This document shows, in pieces, positions 1 to 9,132 of a DNA stretch of 64,000 bases (position 1 is its first letter; each line of letters starts with the position of its first letter). The notes under the pieces were generated by a model. It worked only from the letters and a program-made list of their open reading frames with translations, was not told the origin of the DNA and ran no database searches. Source of the DNA: Gracilaria gracilis (taxonomy: Eukaryota > Rhodophyta > Florideophyceae > Gracilariales > Gracilariaceae); NCBI GenBank assembly GCA_030374805.1, contig JARGSG010000204.1, forward strand, positions 62,001 through 126,000, given 5' to 3'. The position numbers and the translations under genes were made by a program.

Positions 1-900
1 TGGATCCCCATCGGGCGTTCTCCTTCGAGATGAACCGCACGGAAAGACACGGATACACGCACGCCTTCGCTGCCGTCAGTACCCGTCTTCACGCCCGCTC
101 GTACGTAACACGGCAAGCGTCCCCAACGGTTCCGTCTATATGGTGTCTCCTCCACTTAGGGAAATCGGGCATCGGTTCGCCCCTCCCATCCTGGGCAAAT
201 TTTCCGAAAGCGAACGCTGCGGCTTTCCGTAACCCGTACGGGCTCCACGCACGCGTGCTGCGTGTTACCAAACGGATGACACCAAGTGCAGACCTCGCGG
301 TAGGCGGGGCTGACGACTTCGAAGCCCTGCCGGACACGCTCCATGTGGCGACCGTCGCGGATGCCCTACAGGACGAGATGCACATTTCCGATCGGACTTG
401 AACGTACGCGAGGCCAAGCACGTTGACGGTACTCGAACGATTGCCTACGGTCTGCACAGGTATAACGGTTGCGCGCACCCCGGATCACGCCTCGGGCGGC
501 TTCGATCCCCCATTCGCGCACCAGTGCGTTTCGCTCCGCTTGGCTTGGATCTTTACCACGCGTACTTAAGGTCTTTTTCGTCGCTCCCGCTCTGGAAATT
601 TTGGCATGGCTTCGCCCCGCCCTTTATGGGCAAAATTTCCGAACGGACATTATGGCGTCCTCTCAACCATGCGGACAATCGCGTAGCGACTTGGCAACAC
701 TACGCGGCGCTTCGAGGGCGGAGCGCAAGTGTAGGAGGGGGATCTGTAGTATAGTGGGCCCGGGTTGGGGCTCTGTATATCCGATTGGCCGTTCACGTAC
801 AAAGGGGTGGTGCACGGTTGGCCGGTGCAGTAGCACCGCCACGTGTACAAGTTTGTGATCGAGTGCCGAACGGGTTGGCCGAACGTACAAGTTGGCCACG
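1..900. repeat. Hairpin-bearing non-coding segment
   Basis: No convincing gene. The segment carries several short perfect inverted repeats of the same style as those in the last 4 kb of the window: a CC-rich arm, a tiny loop, and a GG-rich arm followed by C. Examples are CCCA/TGGG at 184-194, the palindrome CCCGTACGGG at 233-242, CGCC/GGCG at 488-498 and GCCC/GGGC at 619-631. I infer that it belongs to the same kind of repetitive DNA as the right end. The frames present look like chance frames of a GC-rich sequence. Confidence 0.4.
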
Positions 901-2792
901 TGTACGGACTTGGTAGTGACAGTGCAAATTAGACCGATCGTACAGTAGTTAGTAATGGAGCCCAGACCCGATATTTAGTTGTAGCTCGGATCTTTCGAAG
1001 CCCCAATCGTAAACGACAAGCATCTTCTGCCGAACGTCTTCTTCGTTAGTTTGCACTCATGATAGACCGCAAGGCTAACTCTTTATTGGGTTTTTCAGAC
1101 CGTTCGTACCCTTCTGCACGTTCCTGTACGTGCCGGGTGATACCAATCGTCCACTCTCCCCTTGACCGCCCGGTGCTTCCCCAATTTCTCTCCGTTGGGT
1201 TTCATCACAGTCAAAAGACTGTACGCTGCCGCCCTTCCCGTCTCAAGACCGCTTTGGACTCTCTCATTTTTGTGCATTATACCATAGTGGGCATGTGTCT
1301 TCAACGCAGTTTTAGCGCACGCTGTGGTGCTCGTGCACCTTCAAAAGGTGTTCGCGTATCACTGGAGGTATCTGCAACCCGCCTAGTCGCCTTATGGTCG
1401 CAGTGGTGGCTCCGGGGGCTACAAAAAAATAAGCAGTGCCCGTGTTGGCCCTCTTATGAAAAATGAGAAGCCAGACGAGAGAAGAACCCTTTGTTTCCTG
1501 TTTTTTGCCACGACCGCGACTGTCGCTGAATTCCTTTGCGTACAATTTTGCACGCGCTGTCTATTTTTTTACTGTCTAAGCTTTTAGCAGTGCTACATGC
1601 CTTGATATGTTGGCAAATGCGCTAGGTCTTTTGAGCAACGCGACAGCCACCTTATTTGCACTTTGTTGCTCTGTACAACCTAATAGCTTTTTTTATGTAG
1701 AATTTACGGTTGTTTCATTTTCGTTGTACTGACTGGTAGGATGTGTTATAAACCTTGGTTGTTTGGTACAAAACTTTTCTATAAAAATAAAGGTCTTAAT
1801 TGTGGTAGTAGTTTTGACCCTGCAGTTTGGTCTTGTTCTTTGCATAGAATTCTTGATAAAAAGGTTTTGCATAACAAGCGCAAAAGGAACGACCGGAATT
1901 ATTGAGAAGCACATCATTTCGTGAACTACGAAGATTATTTTTTTCTATATGTGCCAGTACTTGCTTCAGAGTGTCATTGTCAGTTGCGGGTTTTTTTACA
2001 GCAGCTTCAGGCATTTGTGATACAATTATTTGCACTTTAAAAGCTGTTAAAAATTTTTGCCCGCCTATTTGAGATTGAGAGCGCTTTTCAATATGAAACT
2101 GGATCAGCTGTTGATTTACAGATTCTGCAAGTGTTTCGAGGTTTTAGATGAGGGATTTGCTCAGAAAAGTTGCCGCACTGATAGACCAAATGGAGTAAAT
2201 TTGTTCAGTGTCTCTCAGATTACTGAATTTGAGTCGTTTTATTAAAAAGCGTTGTTTGGTTTTTTGCTTCCCTATTTTGTGACGAGTTGTCTGGCGCCGC
2301 ATCGAGAGGGCCATCGTAGTCTTTTGTAGCGTCAAAGAATCTTAAGATCTGGTTCTAGGGACCTAGGTAAACTATAAACTCAACTTCTTCAGTGCTGAAA
2401 ATATAGAAGAACTACGTTTTTAAATGTCAGGAGCTTCTCTCTTTTGAAAGTGGCGCGGTTTTAGATTCATTCTCTTTGTCTAATTGAGGCGATTCGAGAG
2501 GGCTGAATGAATTCGAAAACGAACCACAAGGTCCGAAGATAGGGGCTCTTCAAGCAAAAATTGCAGAACCGGCCTTTTTCCAAAACCAGCCTTTTAGGAA
2601 GGGGACGCCCACCGTACACGTGTCGCGCATTCACTGCCCTCGCCTCGCAAGGGGTCGACGAAATGTACACTAACAGAGCGCGCGGTAATCTTTGCGTTAG
2701 ATGCATGTTTAGCTTACCTTACCTTGCATACAGATGTATCTTTATACTGTACACGTACACGTAGATACAAGGGTACGTAAATTTGCTGTAGT
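901..2792. other. Intergenic DNA, no gene seen
   Basis: Frames are short, do not resemble known families and overlap on both strands. The part from about 1560 to 2340 is clearly more AT-rich than its surroundings, with T runs and A runs. I see no RNA gene or array. Confidence 0.5.
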
Positions 2793-3729
2793 GGGAGAAT
2801 CCGAAAATTCCTATCGTTCCAGACTACCAAATGGGTAGCTAGGGACCTGTCTCCATCCAAACTGAGACAGGCCCGCTACAGTTACACAAACTTTCATGTA
2901 ACCAGAACGCTTTTTTTTGAGCGCATTCATATATAGTGGGCTGTGCATCAGTTGGCCACGCTCTCAGCAGGACGGCAAACCGTTTCGGCCGACATGCACC
3001 GCGGCTACCATCTTGGTGCTTTGGATTATCCAGAATTCTCTTTTGTAGAAGGCGACTAATGTTAGGCGCGGAGCTCCGGCTCGAATGGAATGCCACAATT
3101 TAAGACGTGAACCATTGCAGGGTTATCAGGCGCGGTGGACGGCTACGAAGTATTGGTTGGTTTATCAAGCAGGCACGAGACATGTTTCGCAACGCGCAAA
3201 CGCTCACGTACTTCTACCGTATGGACAAGAACGTCTGATTTAGGCTGAAGAAGGTGATTGCGTTGTTTGAAAAATATAGGCTTCACATCTTGCTGCTTTT
3301 GTACAGCGCGTACGGGCCAAAACAGGGAAACTCAACAAGCGCGGGCTTCAAATTGACGCGGAGAGTGCGTACGACTATCTAAAGAGTCGCAGAGAGGTTG
3401 ACGTTGGGCGTCGAGGCAATGTGTGGGAGTAGGAAAATCGCTGGGCGGCGCTGTGGCTGTGTAAATCAAAAGGTTTGCTTGGTTTGTTTTGGCAAGTGCG
3501 GCGGGTGGGAGTGGCAGTACTTCGGTGCGTATACTGCAGATTCGGTTTAGGAGTAAACCTGTTTGCCACTTAGTTGAAAGTTCCCTGTTGCCCACAATTG
3601 GAACTTTGGATAGGGTCCCGCTTACCCTATCCAGAGTCCCAAAGAAAGGCAGCAAGAGCGTCTACGTGCCGCCATCTGATTCGCGCAGCAGTTAGAAGTT
3701 TGGAACGATAGGAATTTTCGGATTCTCCC
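2793..3729. mobile_element. 937-bp element with 29-bp terminal inverted repeats (MITE-like)
   Basis: The left end (2793-2821, starting GGGAGAATCC) is the exact reverse complement of the right end (3701-3729, ending GGATTCTCCC). Counting the outer T/A pair, 30 of 30 bases match. Both ends are flanked by the trinucleotide AGT (2790-2792 and 3730-3732), a candidate 3-bp target site duplication. No transposase-like frame lies inside, so this reads as a non-autonomous DNA transposon. Inside the right half a perfect 10-bp stem (3607-3616 with 3624-3633, 7-nt loop) can form. GG-starting repeats and 3-bp duplications occur in PIF/Harbinger-type elements, but AGT is not their usual TWA target, so the superfamily is left open. 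Confidence 0.8.
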
Positions 3730-3732
3730 AGT

Positions 3733-4216
3733 CTGCTCGTCGTCGAACTATCATAAGCTTTACGATGAAGGCAGCAAAGCCCACGTTTTGCCAACTGTGC
3801 CTCGTTAGTCTCCCTCTGTTGTAAGCGCAACTGCGAGACAATTTGTCTCATGTCTTTCTCGACCAGTTGTTGATCATCAACAAGAACCAACTTCGTCCAC
3901 CTGATTTGCCTTGCGCTCTGCATCCACGGCATCATTGTCGTGACCGGTTCCAAACACTCAAAACGCCTTCCGAGCTCTGCCACCCTGTGGCTTCGCAGCA
4001 AGATCACCAAGTGGAGATTGCACTGTAGGCCCACAACCCACCCACGCTGCACGTAATTCGACTAATACAAAGAAAAAAGTATCGACCTATCATATAGCAT
4101 GGCTTGGTGCGTTTCTTCCCTGCCCTACACCTGCAATACGATCTGCATGGGTATAAGAACAGATGAAGATGCCAAGGTCCGAACAATGTTGAACCAAGCC
4201 GAAGGCTTCAGCTAAA
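3733..4216. other. Intergenic DNA upstream of the Cys-rich gene
   Basis: Nothing recognisable. It should contain the promoter of the gene that starts at 4217. Confidence 0.4.
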
Positions 4217-5860
4217 ATGACTGCAAAAACCGGCTTGGCCACTATCTGTACTTGTCTCCTCCTTTTGTTCTATACGGTACGGGCAGCATACATCGCCAAG
4301 CCCTTCCATCGCCGATCGGGATTGAAATCCATTCTTCCAAACGTCTCGGCAAGACAAGGTCTAACCGGTCAAGAGTGCGACACGGATGCTGATTGCAAAG
4401 ATGCTCGACAATGTGTGACCGTAGACGACGGACCTTCCCGGTGCCCAAATTCAAGTGCTGATTGTTTCTGTTTCCAGCCAGTTGAATGTCTTTCAGATGC
4501 TGACTGTCCACTTGGAGAAGTCTGCCGCGACCTTACTGAGGATGCAAGCATTTGCGTTGCGCCGCCACAACCGACTGGGGATAAGCTTAACCTTGAATCC
4601 TGTTCGCTGTCAAGTGAATGTGCTGGATCTCGGCAATGCTTGGCTATAAGTGATGGCCAAACTGTACCCTGCGACGGAGCAGACGGCTGTATATGCTTCC
4701 AAGAAGACAGAGAGGACCGTCAGTGTCAAACTACACCAGACTGCGATCAAGGTGAAACTTGCCGTGGATTTGGATTTCAACTCATCTGCGTGGAGTCAAG
4801 TCAGCCTGGAGTGCAGCTTAACTTTGAGCCATGCCTTTCCGCGGGAGACTGCGTTGGATCCCGTAATTGTGTTGTTTTTGGAGATCTTGGTAAAGCATGC
4901 ACAAGCGGCATATTCTGTGTATGTTTAACCACATCTCCTCAGTGCAGTTCAAGTGACATGTGTGACGAAAAAGAAACCTGTCAACCGCTTAGAGACAGCG
5001 AAATATCTCTATGTGCTGCAGATGGTGTGACTTTCTCCCCAAGTGATGGAGAAGAGTCGTCCACTGGAGGAGAACAATCACCTACCGAAGGAGAACAATC
5101 ACCTACCGAAGGAGAACAGTCGTCAACTGATGGAGAACAGTCGTCAACTGACGGAGAGCAGTCGTCAACTGACGGAGAACAGCCGTCTACTGACGGAGAA
5201 CAGTCGCCTGCTGAAGGAGAACAGTCGCCTGCTGAAGGAGAACAGTCGCCTTCTGAAGGAGGACAGTCGTCTACGGAAGGAGGACAGTCGCCTTCTGAAG
5301 GGGAGCTGTCGTCTATTGAGGGAGAGAATTCACCTTCTGAAGGAGCACAGTCGCCTTCTGAAGGGGAGCAGTCGTCTATTGAAGGAGAACAGTCGCCTTC
5401 CGAAGGAGAACAGTCGTCTACTGTCACATCAGACAATCGCTGTAACACCAACGCCGATTGTACTGGTGGAGAAGAATGTCGAGAGGACAATGATGGCAAT
5501 CGACAATGCCAAGATATTAACACGAACGTATGCATATCTGTGCATCATATCTCACATTTGGATAAAACTGATATGATATATCCCAGGAACACAAATGCGC
5601 GAGTATTGTGCGACGCAATGAATAGCTGTGCCACCCCCGGTCATATTGTCATACATCAAGGAAAATCAATGATGATGAGCAGCTACTGCAGAAAAGTTGG
5701 ATGCGAGGAGAAGCTCATGAAAGTGAACAGTCCCAAGTACAAAAGAGCGAGGTTAGTTGAGTCGAATACGGAGAATTTGATGTTTACTACTTTCTCAGCT
5801 CGCTACAACAGTCGACTTGAAGAGACACTCTTAAATGTGGTGATTAGAGTGGGTCTTTGA
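4217..5860 (+). CDS. Secreted Cys-rich repeat protein with Ser/Glu/Gly heptad array
   Basis: Unrecognised function. The product is 547 aa and begins with a basic residue then a hydrophobic stretch (residues about 5-24, LATICTCLLLLFYTVRAAYI) that looks like a signal peptide, so it is probably extracellular. Residues about 50-270 hold repeated Cys motifs of the form C-D/T-x-D-A-D-C ... C-x2-V ... C-x-C. A final copy (RCNTNADCTGGEEC) follows the heptads. Residues 278-403 are 18 heptads of the type GEQSPTE. Beyond residue about 437 the composition changes from Cys-rich and acidic to basic and irregular. A GTATGC donor at 5528 and a TCCCAG acceptor at 5586 would remove 59 nt and end the protein at 5625 after one more Cys, so the long 3' end may be intron plus UTR. 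The wall or matrix role suggested by such repeats is inference. Confidence 0.7.
   Translation: MTAKTGLATICTCLLLLFYTVRAAYIAKPFHRRSGLKSILPNVSARQGLTGQECDTDADCKDARQCVTVDDGPSRCPNSSADCFCFQPVECLSDADCPLGEVCRDLTEDASICVAPPQPTGDKLNLESCSLSSECAGSRQCLAISDGQTVPCDGADGCICFQEDREDRQCQTTPDCDQGETCRGFGFQLICVESSQPGVQLNFEPCLSAGDCVGSRNCVVFGDLGKACTSGIFCVCLTTSPQCSSSDMCDEKETCQPLRDSEISLCAADGVTFSPSDGEESSTGGEQSPTEGEQSPTEGEQSSTDGEQSSTDGEQSSTDGEQPSTDGEQSPAEGEQSPAEGEQSPSEGGQSSTEGGQSPSEGELSSIEGENSPSEGAQSPSEGEQSSIEGEQSPSEGEQSSTVTSDNRCNTNADCTGGEECREDNDGNRQCQDINTNVCISVHHISHLDKTDMIYPRNTNARVLCDAMNSCATPGHIVIHQGKSMMMSSYCRKVGCEEKLMKVNSPKYKRARLVESNTENLMFTTFSARYNSRLEETLLNVVIRVGL
5048..5425 (+). repeat. 18 tandem 21-bp units coding heptads
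   Basis: Exactly 378 bases equal 18 units of 21 bp. Each codes for a Gly-Glu-Gln-Ser-Ser/Pro-x-Glu/Asp heptad. Neighbouring units are more alike than distant ones, for example the run of Ser-Ser-Thr-Asp units, which points to unequal crossing-over or slippage. Copy number is likely to vary between strains. Confidence 0.9.
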
Positions 5861-5973
5861 GACGTCCCTAACCTTACTGGTCATCGTATATATCATAGTT
5901 TACTCATTTCAGAGAAGCAAGTCCCCTTGAAATGTTATTCGGTCTTTCGCCACACCCAAAGCAAACATACGTT

Positions 5974-6003
5974 TGTCTGTCTGTCTGCCTGTCTCTCTCT
6001 CTC
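5974..6003 (+). repeat. TGTC / TC microsatellite
   Basis: A short run of TGTC units passing into TC dinucleotides, in the spacer between two convergent genes. Confidence 0.8.
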
Positions 6004-6066
6004 GTTGTTTATTCTTGGACGTCGAAGAAGCTGGTCCATCTAAGCGATTTTGCATAATGCCTTACA

Positions 6067-7827
6067 TCATAAACCAATTTTCCTCAGAAGTTCTACTTGT
6101 TCTTTAACACTCACTAATCCGTTCGCTACAATCCAGGCACTCCCAGCTACAGCAGGAACCCCAACCCCAGGAAACACACCATCACCTACACAATAAAACC
6201 CTTTGGGATAACCACCAGTTCCAGGAAATGGAATTCCCAAACCGCCTTGCCTTGCGTCAACCTTCGGACCATACGAACCATCATGTCTGCGAAGAAATCG
6301 AGCATGGGTCCGCGGTGTACCGACGAGTTTGACATAGGCTTTAGAGCGAATATCAGTGCCGAAGACGCGATTAACAGCCTTCCATAAGATTTGTGAGCGT
6401 TTCCCTTTGAATTCTTCGTACTCAGGAGTCCCAGGCTCCAAATTTCTCCAGTTTTCGAACGGTTCCGTGGCTGGTGTATAAGCATGCAACACTGCGTGAC
6501 CAGCTGGACATAGATCTTCATCCAACACGGACGGCACACTGATAAGAACTACATTATCCGGATGCTCCAATCCAAGAGCCCAGTTCTCAATGCAAACATA
6601 ATTGGGTTCCAGAGTTCCATGAGGTAAGCGAGATCGAATCTCTTCAGTTAATTCTATGGCAACGTGAAGGTGCATGAAGGACGGACACATATCCCCAGCA
6701 CTTTTGTCCATACCAAGGTTGTCGACATTAGTTTTCCACCCTGGTAGTAAGCGGTTAACATCCATAGCAGAGACGTTCGAAATGACGGCTTTGTTTGCGC
6801 GGATGGTACGACCAGATTTTAATTGTACCCCGGTTGCACGACCACCGTCAATGATAACGCTACTCACGTGAGATCCCGTCTGTACGACACCATGTCGTCT
6901 TTCTATGGCTTCGATGAGAGCCTTTGCTACAGCAGAAGCCCCTCCTACTGGCCGTTGTAGTACGGGCGAACCTATAACAGCGTCATCCCCGAGCCACTCA
7001 CGAAACATAAAAGCTACTTCAGCGACGGGGACTCGTTCTGCCGTTGTTCCGGCAAGTAAGAAGCACAAAAGATTTAGAAAGTTGCGGGAGAACTCGTCGG
7101 ATACGAAACGATCTAGGATGGTGGAAAAGGGGCTCGACAGTTGCGATATACGTGGGATATGCGACAGGGAGCTCGGGGATAATATGTACCGAGCAGCAAC
7201 TCGAAGAGAACCAAGAATATCAGCGGCACGGAGTGCTGCGGGTGGTAATAAAGTTGCGGCTTCCCCTAGGGGGCGCAAAACATTTGTAAGATTGTTCATA
7301 TCGGTATGGGCTGTTGGACCTCCGGCTACTTTGAGAAGTTGTTCAAAAAGGGGCTCTCGAGCTCGAAGAGTTGTTCGCACATATGTATTCGGTAAGAATA
7401 CCCCCCATGTATCATAGCGTGTGACATCAAGTTTTGCATCAACGGCACGCAAGACATGGTACATAGGGTTCTCGGATGGATACTGAAGACCTGAGAATAA
7501 ATGCGGCCCTGACTCAAAAGTTACGGTCCCGTGAGGAGTTCTTCTTGAAAAGCAATGAGCTGCTCCACCAGGCTCCGAATGAGATTCGAGCGTGAGTGTG
7601 CGTAGGCCATATGTAGATAGCAATGCTGATGCGCAGAGACCTCCCAACCCTGACCCTATTGTGATAATATCGTAACTTTCCTCCGACATGGAACTCCGAA
7701 TGGAAACTCTACCATTATAGCTGTGAGTGACTGGTCTTTGGTGTGCAAGTCCTTGCGACTGGCAGACTGGATATCGGTTGTCAAGAACCGAAACTCCACA
7801 GAACGAGCTAAAGGCGGCAGTAACCAT
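6067..7827 (-). CDS. Carotenoid isomerase-like FAD-dependent oxidoreductase (CRTISO / phytoene desaturase-related)
   Basis: A 586-aa member of the flavin-containing amine oxidase/CRTISO superfamily, whose plant relatives isomerise or saturate polyenes in plastids. A dinucleotide-binding fold sits at residues about 52-82, with the Gly motif TIGSGLGGLCAS followed by an acidic residue at the end of strand 2 (ESHSEPGGAAH). The C-terminal family motif GDGVFPGVGVPAVAGSAW is present. The first 46 residues lie upstream of an internal Met that would start the conserved core. They are Ser/Arg-rich with Phe at positions 6 and 9, which fits a red-algal-type transit peptide, so the first ATG is preferred. 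It is divergent from LpxC across 288 bp. Whether the substrate is prolycopene, retinol-like or another polyene cannot be told from sequence alone. Confidence 0.88.
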   Translation of the reverse strand: MVTAAFSSFCGVSVLDNRYPVCQSQGLAHQRPVTHSYNGRVSIRSSMSEESYDIITIGSGLGGLCASALLSTYGLRTLTLESHSEPGGAAHCFSRRTPHGTVTFESGPHLFSGLQYPSENPMYHVLRAVDAKLDVTRYDTWGVFLPNTYVRTTLRAREPLFEQLLKVAGGPTAHTDMNNLTNVLRPLGEAATLLPPAALRAADILGSLRVAARYILSPSSLSHIPRISQLSSPFSTILDRFVSDEFSRNFLNLLCFLLAGTTAERVPVAEVAFMFREWLGDDAVIGSPVLQRPVGGASAVAKALIEAIERRHGVVQTGSHVSSVIIDGGRATGVQLKSGRTIRANKAVISNVSAMDVNRLLPGWKTNVDNLGMDKSAGDMCPSFMHLHVAIELTEEIRSRLPHGTLEPNYVCIENWALGLEHPDNVVLISVPSVLDEDLCPAGHAVLHAYTPATEPFENWRNLEPGTPEYEEFKGKRSQILWKAVNRVFGTDIRSKAYVKLVGTPRTHARFLRRHDGSYGPKVDARQGGLGIPFPGTGGYPKGFYCVGDGVFPGVGVPAVAGSAWIVANGLVSVKEQVELLRKIGL

Positions 7828-8115
7828 GAGTCCTCACAAGTAGGAACACGAGGCGCACGTCAATGATGAGGGGTCTTGACAACGCTACAACCCAATACGA
7901 GATATCATGGGGCGGCGAGGTGATAGTAGACTTCTGGGGATTATCGTGCAGTTATGCACGTGTGAGATAATCTGCACGAGCAGCGAAATTATAGCGAAAC
8001 GTTCCAAGAATGCAGTCAGGACAAGCTTCGCAACCTGCATGCACCTCCGTACCGTGGCGTATCTTGCTGAAGTTTCCGAGTACCGTCGTATCTGGCAAAG
8101 AGCGTTTACGGCAAA
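7828..8115. promoter_or_regulatory. Divergent promoter region, CRTISO-like / lpxC
   Basis: A 288-bp spacer between two head-to-head start codons. It must hold both promoters. No TATA box stands out. Confidence 0.5.
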
Positions 8116-8988
8116 ATGACGAGACAGACTACAATAAAGCGAGCCATGCGCTTTGTGAGCACTGCGCTTCATACAGGCACGCCATCGGTGCTGACTTTGC
8201 GTCCAGCTCCAGCAAACACTGGCATCATCTTTCATCATCGCAATGACCGCATCCCAGCTACATTTGAAAACGTTGCCGATGCCACGCTGTGCACTACATT
8301 GCGGGCGCCATCTAGTTCCGCGACAACGGTTTCAAGCGTGGAGCACCTGCTCGCAGCTTTGTCCGCAGCTGGAGTAGATAACGTGCAGGCACACACTTCA
8401 ATTGGGGAATTGCCAATCATGGACGGCTCTGCATGGGCATTCACCCTCGCGCTGAAGGGGCAGGTGGTGCCTTTGAACGCCGCAAAGCGCCTAACGATTG
8501 TTCGTCGAGCAGTACGCGTTAATTCAGCTGATGGGAAAGCACACGCCTCGTTGTGGCCACTTCCTGGAGAAAGGTCGCTAGACGTGGAAGTGATGACGTT
8601 TGTGAGTGGCATGTCTCGCTCCGACCTCGGCACGCAAAGGGTGGCGTTCACCCTGTCAGAAGGATCGTTCCGAAGACATGTGGCTCGCGCGCGAACTTTC
8701 TGGTCTAGGAAGGAGCTGGAGGTGTGGCGCAAAAAAGGGCTTATACTGGGCGGTGGTATGGATAACTCTCTCTTATACGAAGAAGGAGGTAAAGTACTCA
8801 ACTCGGAAGGACTTCGATATTCGGACGAGATATGTCGCCATCTAGCTGTTGATTGCATTGGAGACCTGAGATTAGGGGGGGTTGTACTGGGCAGATACAC
8901 GGCAGTAAGACCAGCGCACTGGTTAAACGTTGAGTTGTTGAGAAAGCTTTACAGAGATCCGGAGAATTATGTCCTAGAGGGCGACTGA
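8116..8988 (+). CDS. lpxC: UDP-3-O-acyl-N-acetylglucosamine deacetylase
   Basis: LpxC, the zinc-dependent deacetylase that commits UDP-acyl-GlcNAc to lipid A synthesis. In plants the enzyme is kept in an organellar lipid A-like pathway. The product is 290 aa, against about 305 for E. coli. All signature residues are visible: the first zinc ligand in VSSVEHLLAAL (His77, with Glu76), RPAPANTGI near the N terminus, PIMDGSA at about 100-106, the ligands His242 and Asp246 in RHLAVDCIGD, and the general acid/base His268 in PAHWLN. The frame opens just after a stop upstream and the first ATG begins almost at the conserved core, so no targeting peptide is seen. Either the localisation signal is internal, or a short 5' exon was missed. 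Confidence 0.95.
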   Translation: MTRQTTIKRAMRFVSTALHTGTPSVLTLRPAPANTGIIFHHRNDRIPATFENVADATLCTTLRAPSSSATTVSSVEHLLAALSAAGVDNVQAHTSIGELPIMDGSAWAFTLALKGQVVPLNAAKRLTIVRRAVRVNSADGKAHASLWPLPGERSLDVEVMTFVSGMSRSDLGTQRVAFTLSEGSFRRHVARARTFWSRKELEVWRKKGLILGGGMDNSLLYEEGGKVLNSEGLRYSDEICRHLAVDCIGDLRLGGVVLGRYTAVRPAHWLNVELLRKLYRDPENYVLEGD

Positions 8989-9132
8989 GAAACGAGGAAC
9001 GTGAGCGTCCAGCCATCAAAAACAAAAAGACGCAATCTGCGAAACAGACGGCACTAGAGAGCAGCGAGTAAGCGGCTTGCATGATGCAAGATCATGCAAG
9101 ACGTATGTACACGCGAATAAGGGAGACCACAA

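Noticed and set aside
5048-5425. A CRISPR-like direct repeat array
   Set aside because: The 21-bp units are contiguous, have no spacers and are in frame with a protein. It is a coding tandem repeat.
4981-5535. Long frames overlapping the heptad array on both strands
   Set aside because: A 21-bp repeat keeps several frames open at once. Only the frame with the signal peptide and Cys motifs is real.
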